Part shown: positions 18,605 to 26,848 of the stretch, in pieces
How positions within the stretch are numbered: the stretch's first letter is position 1
How the letters are laid out: every line of letters begins with the position of its first letter
NCBI RefSeq assembly: GCF_040939785.1
Contig: NZ_CP162553.1
Location: 6,343,001-6,407,000, forward strand
Direction of reading: 5' to 3'
From: Bradyrhizobium lupini
Lineage (GTDB): Bacteria > Pseudomonadota > Alphaproteobacteria > Rhizobiales > Xanthobacteraceae
Length of the DNA stretch: 64,000 bases
Translations under genes and position numbers: made by a program
The notes under the pieces: generated by a model
Seen by the model: only the letters and a program-made list of their open reading frames with translations
What the model was told of the DNA's origin: nothing
The model's database searches: none

Positions 18605-20074
18605 ATGATGACCAGCCTGTCTGAACATTTCGACGTGCTGATCGTCGGTGCCGGCCTGTCCGGCGTCGGCGCGGGCTACCATCTTCAGACCAAATGCCCG
18701 GGCAAGAGCTACGTCATTCTCGAAGGCCGCGACTGCATCGGCGGCACCTGGGACCTGTTTCGCTATCCTGGCGTCCGCTCCGACAGCGACATGTTCACGC
18801 TCGGCTATTCCTTCAAGCCGTGGACCGATCCGAAGGCGATCGCCGACGGTGCGCAAATCCTCAACTACGTTCGCGAAACCGCGGCCGAGAACGGCATCGA
18901 GAAGCACATCCGCTTCCACCATCGTGTCAAGCGTGCGGCGTGGTCGACGAATGAGGCGCTCTGGACGGTCGAGGCCGAGCGCATCACCGGCGAGGGCGCG
19001 ACCGAACTCGTGCGCTTCACCTGCAATTTCCTGTTCATGTGCTCGGGCTATTACAAATACGAGGCCGGATATACGCCGGAGTTTCCGGGCGTAGCGGATT
19101 TCGCCGGCCGCATCGTGCATCCGCAGAAGTGGACCGACGACATCGACTGCGCCGGCAAGCGGGTCGTCGTGATCGGCTCGGGCGCGACCGCGGTGACGCT
19201 GGTGCCGGAGCTCGCCAAGTCGGCCGCGCAGGTCACCATGCTCCAGCGCTCGCCGACCTATGTGGTGTCGCGCCCGGCGCAGGATCCCGTCGCCAACAAA
19301 TTGCGGCGCAATCTCCCGACGCGGCTTGCCTATCACCTGATCCGCTGGCGCAACGTGATGTGGGGGATGTTCTTCTTCCAGCTCAGTCGGCGCCGCCCTG
19401 CGAAAGTGAAGGATCTGGTTCTCAAGGGCGTGCAGATGGCGCTCGGCCCCGACTACGACGTCGTGACCCACTTCACGCCGCGCTACAATCCCTGGGACCA
19501 GCGGCTCTGCCTCGTGCCGGATGGCGATCTGTTCAAGGCGATCCGCGAGAAGCGCGCCTCGGTGGTCACCAAAGAGATCGACAGGTTTACGCACGACGGT
19601 ATCCGCCTGAAGGACGGCAGCGAGCTTGCGGCGGACATCATCGTGACCGCGACGGGGCTGGTGCTCCAGGTGGTCGGCGGGTTGGAGGTTAATGTCGACG
19701 GCCGCGTCGTCGATTTTGCCAACACGCTGACCTACAAGGGCATGATGTATGCCGACGTGCCCAACATGGCTTCCGCGTTCGGCTACACCAACGCATCATG
19801 GACGCTGAAATGCGACCTCACCTGCGAATATGTCTGTCGGCTCATCAACTACATGGACCGGCACAATTTCCGGCAGTGCATGCCGCATAATGACGATCCC
19901 ACGATTACCGCGCAGCCGTCGCTCGATTTCACCTCGGGTTATGTGCAGCGCTCGGTCGCGAAGATGCCGAAGCAAGGCTCGAAGCAGCCGTGGCGGCTCT
20001 ACCAGAACTACGCGCTCGACATCGTCTCCTTGCGGTTCGGCCGGATCGACGACGGCGTGATGCGGTACTCCTGA
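18605..20074 (+). CDS. flavin-containing monooxygenase, Baeyer-Villiger type
   Basis: 489 residues. The N-terminal FAD site is VLIVGAGLSGVGAGYHL (residues about 10-26) and the NADPH site is VVVIGSGATAVTLVPEL (about 190-206). Between them, FAGRIVHPQKW (about 163-173) fits the Baeyer-Villiger fingerprint F-x-G-x-x-x-H-x-x-x-W, with Thr where Pro or Asp is usual. Such enzymes insert oxygen next to ketones or oxidise N/S atoms using NADPH and O2. Start: ATG at 18605 with AAGGGG six bases upstream; a second ATG follows directly. Its codon use is like the core genome, unlike the patch upstream. No operon partner is obvious, so the substrate is unknown. Confidence 0.88.
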   Translation: MMTSLSEHFDVLIVGAGLSGVGAGYHLQTKCPGKSYVILEGRDCIGGTWDLFRYPGVRSDSDMFTLGYSFKPWTDPKAIADGAQILNYVRETAAENGIEKHIRFHHRVKRAAWSTNEALWTVEAERITGEGATELVRFTCNFLFMCSGYYKYEAGYTPEFPGVADFAGRIVHPQKWTDDIDCAGKRVVVIGSGATAVTLVPELAKSAAQVTMLQRSPTYVVSRPAQDPVANKLRRNLPTRLAYHLIRWRNVMWGMFFFQLSRRRPAKVKDLVLKGVQMALGPDYDVVTHFTPRYNPWDQRLCLVPDGDLFKAIREKRASVVTKEIDRFTHDGIRLKDGSELAADIIVTATGLVLQVVGGLEVNVDGRVVDFANTLTYKGMMYADVPNMASAFGYTNASWTLKCDLTCEYVCRLINYMDRHNFRQCMPHNDDPTITAQPSLDFTSGYVQRSVAKMPKQGSKQPWRLYQNYALDIVSLRFGRIDDGVMRYS

Positions 20075-20212
20075 TCGCGACGTATATCGCCAGGCTTACC
20101 GTGAAGAAGTCTCTGATATCGAACCCGACCGCTGATGCGGTCGGGTGCGGACTTGCTGCTTGGCATCTGCGTCTGCCATGTCGTCCTCGCGCACGCGAAG
20201 GCGCGGCTGCGT

Positions 20213-20923
20213 TCAGTGGCCGGCGCTCTGGCCGCCGTCGACATGCAGGATCTCGCCGGTGACGAAGGAGGCACTCTCGAGATAAAGTACGGCATCGACG
20301 ATGTCGGACATCTCGCCCATATGGCCGACAGGATGCAGCGCATCGAGCTGGGCGTGCGTCGCGACGGGGTGCATCGGCGACTTGATGATGCCGGGTGACA
20401 CCGCGTTCACGCGGATACCGCGCTTGGCATATTCGATCGCGAGCGACTTGGTCGCGGCGTTCAGGCCGCCCTTGCTCAGCGAGGCCAGCGCCGAGGGCAC
20501 GTTCGAATTGGCCTGGTCGACCAGCGTGGTTGTGATCTGGATGACGTGGCCCGACCCCTGCTTCTCCATCTCGGCGATGGCGAGCTGCGTGACGTGAAAG
20601 AAGCCCGCGACGTTGGTGCCCATCACCGCCGCATAGTCCTCCGCCGTGTACTGCGTGAACGGCTTTGCGACGAAGATGCCCGCGTTGTTGACCAACGTGT
20701 CGACGCGGCCGTAGCGGGAGATGGCATGCGAGACCACGCGCTCGGCCGTGGCCCTCTCGGAAATGTCGCCGGGAACGGCGAGGACATCGTCATCGCCCGA
20801 CGGCTTGATGGAGCGCGCCGTCGCGGCGACACGATAGTTGCGATCGCGAAAACCTTGGACCAGGGCGGCACCGATGCCCTGCGAAGCACCGGTGATGATG
20901 GCAACCTTCTGTTCGATACCCAT
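20213..20923 (-). CDS. SDR-family oxidoreductase lacking the usual catalytic tyrosine
   Basis: 236 residues with a classical short-chain dehydrogenase fold: TGASQGIG (11-18) for the nucleotide, NNAG, RVNAVSPGIIKSPM and a C-terminal ILHVDGGQSAGH. The catalytic Y-x-x-x-K is replaced: the aligned stretch reads ALASLSKGGL, with Ala or Leu where Tyr should be, and the catalytic Ser strand reads QITTTL. The Lys is kept. Proteins with this variant are common in proteobacteria, and their activity is uncertain. Start 20923 is chosen for the conserved MGIEQKVAIITG. It is divergent from a LysR gene that probably regulates it. Confidence 0.85.
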   Translation of the reverse strand: MGIEQKVAIITGASQGIGAALVQGFRDRNYRVAATARSIKPSGDDDVLAVPGDISERATAERVVSHAISRYGRVDTLVNNAGIFVAKPFTQYTAEDYAAVMGTNVAGFFHVTQLAIAEMEKQGSGHVIQITTTLVDQANSNVPSALASLSKGGLNAATKSLAIEYAKRGIRVNAVSPGIIKSPMHPVATHAQLDALHPVGHMGEMSDIVDAVLYLESASFVTGEILHVDGGQSAGH

Positions 20924-21035
20924 GATGGGCTCCTGTTGTTGGCTTTCAGAACCTGCGCCAGCAGCGGCTGACTTAGTCGATGAGGTACGCCGCAGCGGGC
21001 CGGCTGCGAATACGCGTTGTCCGGCAGACACTCTT

Positions 21036-21098
21036 TCGCAGCGCGAACGAATGCCGGACCGGCTCCCGGCGGTGGTTGTCGCAGCGGGAGCGAACGCC
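21036..21098. promoter_or_regulatory. pair of 20-base direct repeats in the SDR/LysR intergenic region
   Basis: TCGCAGCGCGAACGAATGCC at 21036-21055 and TCGCAGCGGGAGCGAACGCC at 21079-21098 are 17/20 identical and start 43 bases apart, about four helical turns. They lie between the divergent SDR (start 20923) and LysR (start 21138) genes, closer to the latter. This is the expected place for LysR-type regulator binding and autoregulation. The classical T-N11-A palindrome is not obvious inside the repeats. Confidence 0.4.
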
Positions 21099-21137
21099 TA
21101 GCTTGCAGTCGGAGCTCGATGGGCTGGCGGGAAACCT

Positions 21138-22061
21138 ATGGATCGTCTGGATGCGATGAAGGTGTTTGTCCTTGCGGTGGACGAGGGCAGCCTCGCCGCC
21201 GCCGGCCGCAAGCTTGGCCGTTCGCCGGCGGCGGTGAGCCGCGCCATTGCTTTCCTGGAGCAGCGGGTCGGTGCCGAGCTGCTGCACAGGACCACACGCT
21301 CCATCAAGCTGAGCGAGGAGGGCGAGCGCTATGTCGCGGTCTGTCGCCGCGTGCTCACCGAGTTGGAGGAGGCCGACGACATCGCGGCCGGGCCGCGCAC
21401 GGCGCCCCGCGGCTTGCTCACGATCACTGCGCCCGTGGTGTCGGGTGAGATGGTGCTGCGGCCGATCCTCGATCCGTTTCTCGATGCCTATCCGACCGTC
21501 TCGGCAAAACTCCTGCTGTTCGATCGCGCCGTCAATCTGATCGAGGAGGGGGTCGACGTCGCGCTTCGCATCGGTCATCTCGCGGATTCGGCAATGGTCG
21601 CGATGCGGGTCGGCGAGATCAGCCGCGTCGTGGTAGCATCACCGCGCTATCTGAAGCAGCACCCGCGCATCACCGAGCCCGGCGACCTCGCCAAGCACCA
21701 GATCGTCGCGATGGCGCACCTTCCCAATTCCTGGACCTTTGCACCGCAGGCCGGGTCGTCGGCCGCCCGCACGGTGCAGTTCACGCCGCGGCTCGTCGTC
21801 AACAGCACCTATGCGGCGGTGGCCTCGGCCGTCGCCGGCCGCGGTGTGGCGCGAATGTATTCGTACCGGGTAGGTGAGCAGGTCGCGCGCGGCGAACTCG
21901 AGATCGTCCTGGCCGGCCACGAGGATCCCGAGATGCCCGCGCATTTGATCTGTCCGCAGGGCCGGCTCTCGGTACCGAAGGTGCGGACCTTCACGGACTT
22001 TGCGGTGCCGCGGCTGAAGAAACAGTTTGCTCGGCTCAAGAACGGCATCACTGCCCGGTGA
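21138..22061 (+). CDS. LysR-family transcriptional regulator
   Basis: 307 residues. The N-terminal winged helix is clear (MDRLDAMKVFVLAVDEGSLA, then AAGRKLGRSPAAVSRAIAFL, residues 1-50), followed by the co-inducer-binding fold with LLTITAPVVSGEMVLRPIL and GRGVARMYSYRVGEQVARGE. It resembles the large LysR subgroup next to SDR and quinone oxidoreductase genes. The divergent neighbour at 20213-20923 is the probable target. The inducer is unknown. Confidence 0.93.
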   Translation: MDRLDAMKVFVLAVDEGSLAAAGRKLGRSPAAVSRAIAFLEQRVGAELLHRTTRSIKLSEEGERYVAVCRRVLTELEEADDIAAGPRTAPRGLLTITAPVVSGEMVLRPILDPFLDAYPTVSAKLLLFDRAVNLIEEGVDVALRIGHLADSAMVAMRVGEISRVVVASPRYLKQHPRITEPGDLAKHQIVAMAHLPNSWTFAPQAGSSAARTVQFTPRLVVNSTYAAVASAVAGRGVARMYSYRVGEQVARGELEIVLAGHEDPEMPAHLICPQGRLSVPKVRTFTDFAVPRLKKQFARLKNGITAR

Positions 22062-22136
22062 GCCGCTGCGGGCACGGGCAATGCGTTGTTTTGCGTATAC
22101 GGCGGGTCGGGTGAATCGGCCATGTTGCCCGAACGG

Positions 22137-22151
22137 TTAACGCCGGATTAA
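22137..22151 (+). promoter_or_regulatory. CtrA-type box (TTAA-N7-TTAA)
   Basis: TTAACGCCGGATTAA is an exact match to the alphaproteobacterial CtrA full-site TTAA-N7-TTAA(C), followed by CC. It lies 57 bases upstream of the 51-residue ORF at 22208. A GANTC methylation site (GAATC) occurs about 20 bases further upstream. Both are hallmarks of cell-cycle-controlled promoters in this class. The match is by eye only. Confidence 0.5.
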
Positions 22152-22207
22152 CCGCGGACTCCTAGCCTGTCTCGGCCGGGGTTACTTGCAAGGCCGAGGT
22201 GAGCCCA

Positions 22208-22363
22208 ATGGAAGCCCAGAGAATCGCGGTCGACGCCGTCGTCGCGTTGACCGATTGCGACCGCGCCGCCGTCATCGCGTTCATCCGCCGCCTGTATCTT
22301 GCCGGCGTCACCGACCCCAAGCGCCTGACCTTCAAGGGCCTCCAGGCCCTGTCACGGGCCTGA
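22208..22363 (+). CDS. small 51-residue protein, unknown
   Basis: ATG at 22208, stop at 22363. The product begins MEAQRIAVDAVVALTDCDRA, continues with AFIRRLYLAGVTDPKRLTFK and ends LQALSRA; it is soluble and helical with a balanced charge pattern. It has an SD-like GAGGTGAG about 7 bases upstream and coding-type GC-rich third positions, which argues for a real gene although it is short. It sits between the LysR gene and the LpxO-like gene, downstream of a CtrA-type box. I do not recognise the family. Confidence 0.6.
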   Translation: MEAQRIAVDAVVALTDCDRAAVIAFIRRLYLAGVTDPKRLTFKGLQALSRA

Positions 22364-22470
22364 TTCGGCTCGGTTCGGCCTCAAGTTCCCAGCCCTGATG
22401 ATCTCCGGAGCGTGATTGCAACCCACCGGCGAATATCTTGCCGCTCGGGCCGCGTCGGGATAGATCACGT

Positions 22471-22490
22471 CCCCGGTTGAATCACCGGGG
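22471..22490 (+). other. perfect 7-bp hairpin in the leader of the LpxO-like gene
   Basis: CCCCGGT-TGAATC-ACCGGGG is a perfect inverted repeat 10 bases before the ATG at 22501. There is no T run, so it is not a simple terminator. It could be an operator or an RNA hairpin near the ribosome site of the hydroxylase gene. The rest of the 140-base gap holds nothing recognisable. Confidence 0.35.
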
Positions 22491-22541
22491 AACGGGGGAG
22501 ATGTTAAAACAGCTTTTGCGCCGCAACTCGTCATTCTCTAT

Positions 22542-23429
22542 GTGCTGGCGGCATCGACGATCTACGTTCATTTCCGCGGCAAGCAGCGGCTGCGCTTAGC
22601 GCGCCAGCTCGGGGACCACTCCACCTATCTCGCGCCCTACAATGTGCTGATGTACGCGGGCTCGGCGGTGCCGAACAACCCGGTGATCCCGGTGGAGCAG
22701 TTTCCGGAGCTGAAAGCCCTCAGCGAAAATTGGGAGACCATTCGCGACGAGGCCGTTCGCCTGTTCGACGAAGGCTTCATTCGCGCGGCGGCGAAGAACA
22801 ACGATTGGGGCTTCTATTCGTTCTTCAAGAGCGGCTGGAAACGCTTTTACCTGAAATGGTACGATGACTTCCTGCCTTCGGCGCGCACGCTGTGCCCGAA
22901 GACGGTGGAGCTGCTCAACTCCATTCCGAGCGTGCATGGTGCGATGTTTGCGATGCTGCCGCCGGGCGGCAAGCTCGGCGCCCACCGCGATCCCTTCGCC
23001 GGTTCGCTGCGCTACCACCTCGGTCTTGTCACGCCGAACTCGAACAAGTGCCGCATCCTGGTCGACGGCGTCGAATGCGTCTGGCGCGACGGCGAGGCCT
23101 TTATGTTCGACGAGACCTTCATCCACAGTGCGGAGAATGCCACCGACGTCAACCGCATCATCCTGTTCTGCGACGTCGAGCGTCCGATGAAATACGGCTT
23201 CATGACCGCGATAAACCGTTGGGTCAGCCACCACATCGTCAAGGCCTCTGCAACCCAGAACGTCGACGGCGAGAGCGTCGGCCTGCTCAACAAGGTGTTC
23301 GGCAAGCTCTATGAGATCCATCTTGCGAGCCGCAAGGTCAAGGAATGGAATCGCAACGTCTACTACACGCTCAAATATTCGCTGACGGCGCTGATCCTCG
23401 GTCTCATCGTGCTGTCGGCATTGCGGTGA
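22542..23429 (+). CDS. lpxO: aspartyl/asparaginyl beta-hydroxylase family protein, LpxO-like lipid A hydroxylase
   Basis: 295 residues from the GTG at 22542. The Asp_Arg_Hydrox domain has the Fe(II)/2-oxoglutarate site: His in KLGAHRDPFAGSLRYHLGL (H-x-D) and the distal His in FDETFIHSAENATD, with Arg in DVNRIILFC for 2-oxoglutarate. A C-terminal membrane segment (LTALILGLIVL) anchors it. LpxO adds a 2-OH group to a lipid A acyl chain. The true start may be upstream: the in-frame sequence before 22542 (TAFAPQLVILY) looks native but has no start codon, and one more A in the AAAA at 22506-22509 would link it to the ATG at 22501. Confidence 0.82.
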   Translation: MLAASTIYVHFRGKQRLRLARQLGDHSTYLAPYNVLMYAGSAVPNNPVIPVEQFPELKALSENWETIRDEAVRLFDEGFIRAAAKNNDWGFYSFFKSGWKRFYLKWYDDFLPSARTLCPKTVELLNSIPSVHGAMFAMLPPGGKLGAHRDPFAGSLRYHLGLVTPNSNKCRILVDGVECVWRDGEAFMFDETFIHSAENATDVNRIILFCDVERPMKYGFMTAINRWVSHHIVKASATQNVDGESVGLLNKVFGKLYEIHLASRKVKEWNRNVYYTLKYSLTALILGLIVLSALR

Positions 23430-23435
23430 TCGCCT

Positions 23436-23977
23436 TTAGTGACGGTGCTTGTGTTGTTCGGAGTCATCAGGGCGTTGGTAACCGCGCAGCTCCGCGTATC
23501 GCTGCATTTGGCTCTGATCGAGCAGGGCGGTTGTCGATAGATGGTATTTGAGGTGGCTTTCGCGGAGCAGTGCCTGGGTTTCCGAATGGCCACGAGGGCC
23601 GCCTTGAGTGACTCCGACGTCACGACGCGGGCGGAGAAGAGGCGGTCCAACTCCGTTTCCTGCTCGACCAGCTTGTTACCTAGCGGGACCGCCTCTTGCT
23701 TCATGGCATCGAAGAGGCGCTGAACCCGGATGCGCTGATCCGCGGTCAAGTCAAGCCGATCACCGAACTCGAGAACATGGCTCGGACCGGGATATCCATT
23801 GAGCTCGGCGGCAAGTGCCAGGCCCATGCCACGTCCGACTCGAAGATCGTCGATCTGCTGCTGCGACAGCGCCTTGATGGGGCGATGCTCAAGACCGGCA
23901 TAGGGCTGAACGGACTGCGCGCTGGCAACGTTGCACGAGACGATAAGCGTGGCTGCAAGCAGGAGAAGGCGTCTCAT
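23436..23977 (-). pseudogene. Spy/CpxP-like periplasmic protein, frameshifted
   Basis: It starts MRRLLLLAATLIVSCNVASA, a Sec signal peptide, followed by long helices rich in Gln/Leu/Arg (ALSQQQIDDLRVGRGMGLAL, LTADQRIRVQRLFDAMKQEA) as in the LTXXQ Spy/CpxP chaperone and heavy-metal-sensor family. After ALVAIR (GG at about 23582) the frame fails; adding one G continues ETQALLRESHLKYHLSTTAL and QMQRYAELRGY to a stop at 23436, 180 residues in all. The His-rich end (EQHKHRH) could bind metal. As read it runs antisense into the end of lpxO. Likely roles are envelope-stress chaperone or metal binding; neither is proved. Confidence 0.7.
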
Positions 23978-24095
23978 GAGTCTGGCTCCATGAAATCGGC
24001 CCGGCTGGTCGATCGATCTCCACCGGTGCTCTCCACATATCTTGCTGGACGGTTCGCCTCATGGCAACAAAGATTGCCGCGATTGAGTTGCGAAC

Positions 24096-24566
24096 ATGGA
24101 GCAGACGATGGTCTCTTTGCCGACCGCGAATACCGTGATCACGCAGTTCTTTCAGCACTGGCTGGAGACCTTCGCGGGCTATGTCCGCGAGGTCGACTAT
24201 GCTTCGGCGCGGCCGCTTTTCCATCCGCAAGTGCTGGCCTTCGGCACGCACAATGACGTCATTCCCGGCCTCGACCAATGGGTCACCACGCAATGGGACA
24301 ACGTGTGGCCGAAGACGTCCGACTTCCGTTTCGTCATCAACCAGGCCTCGGTCCTGGCATCGTCCGATGGCACGATAGCGACCGTGGTCGTGCCGTGGAC
24401 GAGCACGGGCTATCATCCCGACGGCAGCGCGTTTCCACGCCCCGGCCGGGCCACGATGGTGTTTTCAGGATATGGCGATGCTTGGCTATGTGTGCATTCC
24501 CACATGTCGCTCAATCGGGGTGTGCCGCAGACAAGCCACGCCGATCGGCCGGTGAAGGCTTGGTAG
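24096..24566 (+). CDS. SnoaL/NTF2-like protein
   Basis: 156 residues with an NTF2-like cone fold pattern: an N-terminal helix (VITQFFQHWLETFAGYVREV), the phrase ASARPLFHPQVLAFGTHNDV, then strands RFVINQASVLASSDGTIATV and GRATMVFSGYGDAWLCVHSH. This resembles SgcJ/SnoaL-type proteins with a ketosteroid-isomerase fold, which may be enzymes or simple ligand binders. It starts at ATG 24096, divergent from the Spy-like gene (118 bases between starts). No partner gene points to a substrate. Confidence 0.7.
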   Translation: MEQTMVSLPTANTVITQFFQHWLETFAGYVREVDYASARPLFHPQVLAFGTHNDVIPGLDQWVTTQWDNVWPKTSDFRFVINQASVLASSDGTIATVVVPWTSTGYHPDGSAFPRPGRATMVFSGYGDAWLCVHSHMSLNRGVPQTSHADRPVKAW

Positions 24567-24706
24567 TGCCGCCGGGCTTGCGGGCCGACTAAAGTTTTAC
24601 CCTCTCATTCCAACTCGGTTGGAACCCTTGGAACCCAATGTCGTTTTTTCAGCAACAATAACAGGTGAAACCACGCAAGCGGGGGCCTATCTGAGGATGC
24701 GCTCCC

Positions 24707-26047
24707 ATGGCAACCCTTGATCTCGACGCCACCCGACTTGCCGTCCCCGAGCATCAGCGCCAGCTTCGCCGCGCCGTGATCGCCTCCACAATCGGGACTG
24801 CGATCGAGTGGTATGACTTCTTTCTTTACAGCACCGTCACGGGTCTGGTTTTCGCAAAGCTCTTCTTCCCTCACTCCGATCCCTGGGTCGGCACGCTGGA
24901 GGCGTTTGCGATCTACGCGGTCGGATTCGCCGCGCGGCCCGTCGGCGCGGCAATCTTTGGGCATTATGGCGACCGCATCGGACGTAAATCCACGCTGATC
25001 GCGACCTTGCTCTTGATGGGACTGGCGACCGCTGCGGTGGCCGTGGTGCCGACCTATGCCAGCATCGGTATCTGGGGCGCCGTGATCCTGACCGTGCTGC
25101 GGTTCATTCAGGGCGTCGGAGTCGGTGGTGAGTGGGGCGGCTCGGTACTGATGTCGATGGAATGGGCGCGCAACGACCGATCCCGTGGATTGATCGCATC
25201 ATGGCCGCAGTTCGGTGTGCCCTGCGGGCTTTTCCTCGCCAATCTTGCCGTGCTGGTGTTCAGCCAGATGGCGGGTGATCAGTTCCTGGCATGGGGTTGG
25301 CGTATTCCCTTCGCGCTCAGCATCATCCTGGTCGGCGTGGGCCTCTATATCAGGCTCGGCATTCTCGAAACCCCGGTGTTCTCCAAGCTCGTGGCCGAAC
25401 GCCAGGTCGATCGCACGCCGATGCTCACGGTGATCCGGGAATACCCGAAGGAGATCCTACTGTCTGCCTTTGCGCGCATGTCGGAGCAGGCGCCGTTCTA
25501 CATCTTCACGGCCTTCGTGTTCTCCTATGGCATCGGCACCCTGCACGTATCGCGCGACTTCCTGCTGACCGCGGTGCTCTCGGCCTCGGTGCTGTCGTTC
25601 GTGTCGATCCCGCTGTGCGGACATATCTCCGATCAGATCGGCCGCAAGAACATGTATATGCTCGGCGCTGCCGTGACGGGCATCTTCGGCTTCGTCTATT
25701 TCGCCATGCTCAATACGGGGTCGCTGACCATCATCTTCCTCGCGATCATCCTGTCGCTGATTCCGCACGACATGCAGTATGGACCGCAAGCCGCCTTGAT
25801 CGCCGAGAGCTTCACCGGACGCCTGCGCTACAGCGGCTCCTCGCTAGGCTATCAGCTCGCATCCGTGATCGCCGGTGGCCCCGCACCGCTGATCGCTACC
25901 TGGCTGTACGGCACGTTCCACTCGGCGACCGCGATCGCGATCTACATCGCGATTTGCGCGGTCGTGACGCTGGTGGCGACCGCGATGATGACCGATTACA
26001 CGGGAAAGGACATCAACGCCGCGGGGGCGTACGAGCGACGAACTTGA
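24707..26047 (+). CDS. MFS transporter, metabolite:H+ symporter (MHS) family
   Basis: 446 residues and twelve membrane segments. MHS hallmarks: GTAIEWYDFFLYSTVTGLVF in segment 1, the loop 2-3 motif GHYGDRIGRKSTL, and RFIQGVGVGGEWGGSVLMSM in segment 4. Relatives import dicarboxylates, shikimate, proline/betaine or aromatic acids with protons. The second-half repeat of the loop motif is also kept (GHISDQIGRKNMY). It is preceded by a 140-base gap and followed by a terminator shared with the convergent FAH-family gene. The substrate cannot be told. Confidence 0.92.
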   Translation: MATLDLDATRLAVPEHQRQLRRAVIASTIGTAIEWYDFFLYSTVTGLVFAKLFFPHSDPWVGTLEAFAIYAVGFAARPVGAAIFGHYGDRIGRKSTLIATLLLMGLATAAVAVVPTYASIGIWGAVILTVLRFIQGVGVGGEWGGSVLMSMEWARNDRSRGLIASWPQFGVPCGLFLANLAVLVFSQMAGDQFLAWGWRIPFALSIILVGVGLYIRLGILETPVFSKLVAERQVDRTPMLTVIREYPKEILLSAFARMSEQAPFYIFTAFVFSYGIGTLHVSRDFLLTAVLSASVLSFVSIPLCGHISDQIGRKNMYMLGAAVTGIFGFVYFAMLNTGSLTIIFLAIILSLIPHDMQYGPQAALIAESFTGRLRYSGSSLGYQLASVIAGGPAPLIATWLYGTFHSATAIAIYIAICAVVTLVATAMMTDYTGKDINAAGAYERRT

Positions 26048-26053
26048 ATCCGC

Positions 26054-26083
26054 AAAAAAGCCCCGGACGCGATGCCCGGGGCT
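26054..26083 (-). terminator. terminator between convergent MFS and FAH-family genes
   Basis: GCCCCGG / CCGGGGC hairpin preceded on the + strand by AAAAAA, which is a T6 run on the minus-strand transcript. It is a canonical terminator for the FAH-family gene and may also stop the MFS transcript as a hairpin without a T tract. Confidence 0.8.
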
Positions 26084-26111
26084 TCGCTGTCCCGTGATCT
26101 CGAGCTCAGCC

Positions 26112-26813
26112 TTATTCCGGCTGACCGATGCTCACCTTCAGCGTGCCGACGCCGTCGACGCCACATTCGAGCTTGTCGCCGGGCTGGAGCTGCGACACGC
26201 CGGCCGGCGTGCCCGTCATGATGATGTCGCCGGCGGCGAGCTTCACCTGCTGCGAGAGCTGCCAGATGATCTCGGGCACGTTCCAGATCAGCTCTGTGAG
26301 GTCGCCCTTCTGCGCTTCCTTGCCGTTGACCGTGAGCCAGATCTTGCCCTTGGCGGGGTGGCCGATCTTCGATGCCGGCTGCACTGCGGAGCAGGGCGCC
26401 GAATAGTCGAACGACTTGCCGACCTCCCACGGACGCTCCTTCTTGCGCGAGGCGATCTGCAGGTCGCGGCGGGTCAGGTCGATGCCGACGGCATAGCCGT
26501 AGACATGGTCGAGCGCCTTGTCGGCGGGAATGTTGAGGCCGCCGCTCTTCATCGCGACGATCAGCTCGACCTCGTGATGGAGATCCTTGGTCAGCGGCGG
26601 ATAGGGAATGGTGGCGCCGTCGGGCACCAGCATGTCGGCGTGCTTGGCGAAGAAGAACGGCGGGGCGCGCTCGTCATTGCCCATCTCGCGGATGTGCTCG
26701 AGATAGTTGCGGCCGACGCACCAGATGCGGCGCACGGGATAACGGCCGCTTTCCCCGACGACGGGAAGCGAAGCTTGGGTCGGAAGCGGGATGACGTAGG
26801 GGGCGGCGTTCAT
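26112..26813 (-). CDS. fumarylacetoacetate hydrolase (FAH) family protein
   Basis: 233 residues. FAH-fold motifs: VGRNYLEHIREMGNDERAPP, FFFAKHADMLVPDGATIPYP, HHEVELIVAMKSGG (metal-binding His/Glu), and IIMTGTPAGVSQLQPGDKLE near the end. Family members hydrolyse or decarboxylate 2-oxo acids, for example acylpyruvates and 2-hydroxyhepta-2,4-dienedioate; this short form resembles acylpyruvase/FAHD1-like proteins. It starts at 26813 and is separated by 35 bases from the end of the exporter gene on the same strand. Confidence 0.88.
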   Translation of the reverse strand: MNAAPYVIPLPTQASLPVVGESGRYPVRRIWCVGRNYLEHIREMGNDERAPPFFFAKHADMLVPDGATIPYPPLTKDLHHEVELIVAMKSGGLNIPADKALDHVYGYAVGIDLTRRDLQIASRKKERPWEVGKSFDYSAPCSAVQPASKIGHPAKGKIWLTVNGKEAQKGDLTELIWNVPEIIWQLSQQVKLAAGDIIMTGTPAGVSQLQPGDKLECGVDGVGTLKVSIGQPE

Positions 26814-26848
26814 GGTGCGATCTCGCTGCTCTTGAGGTGAAGGGAACT

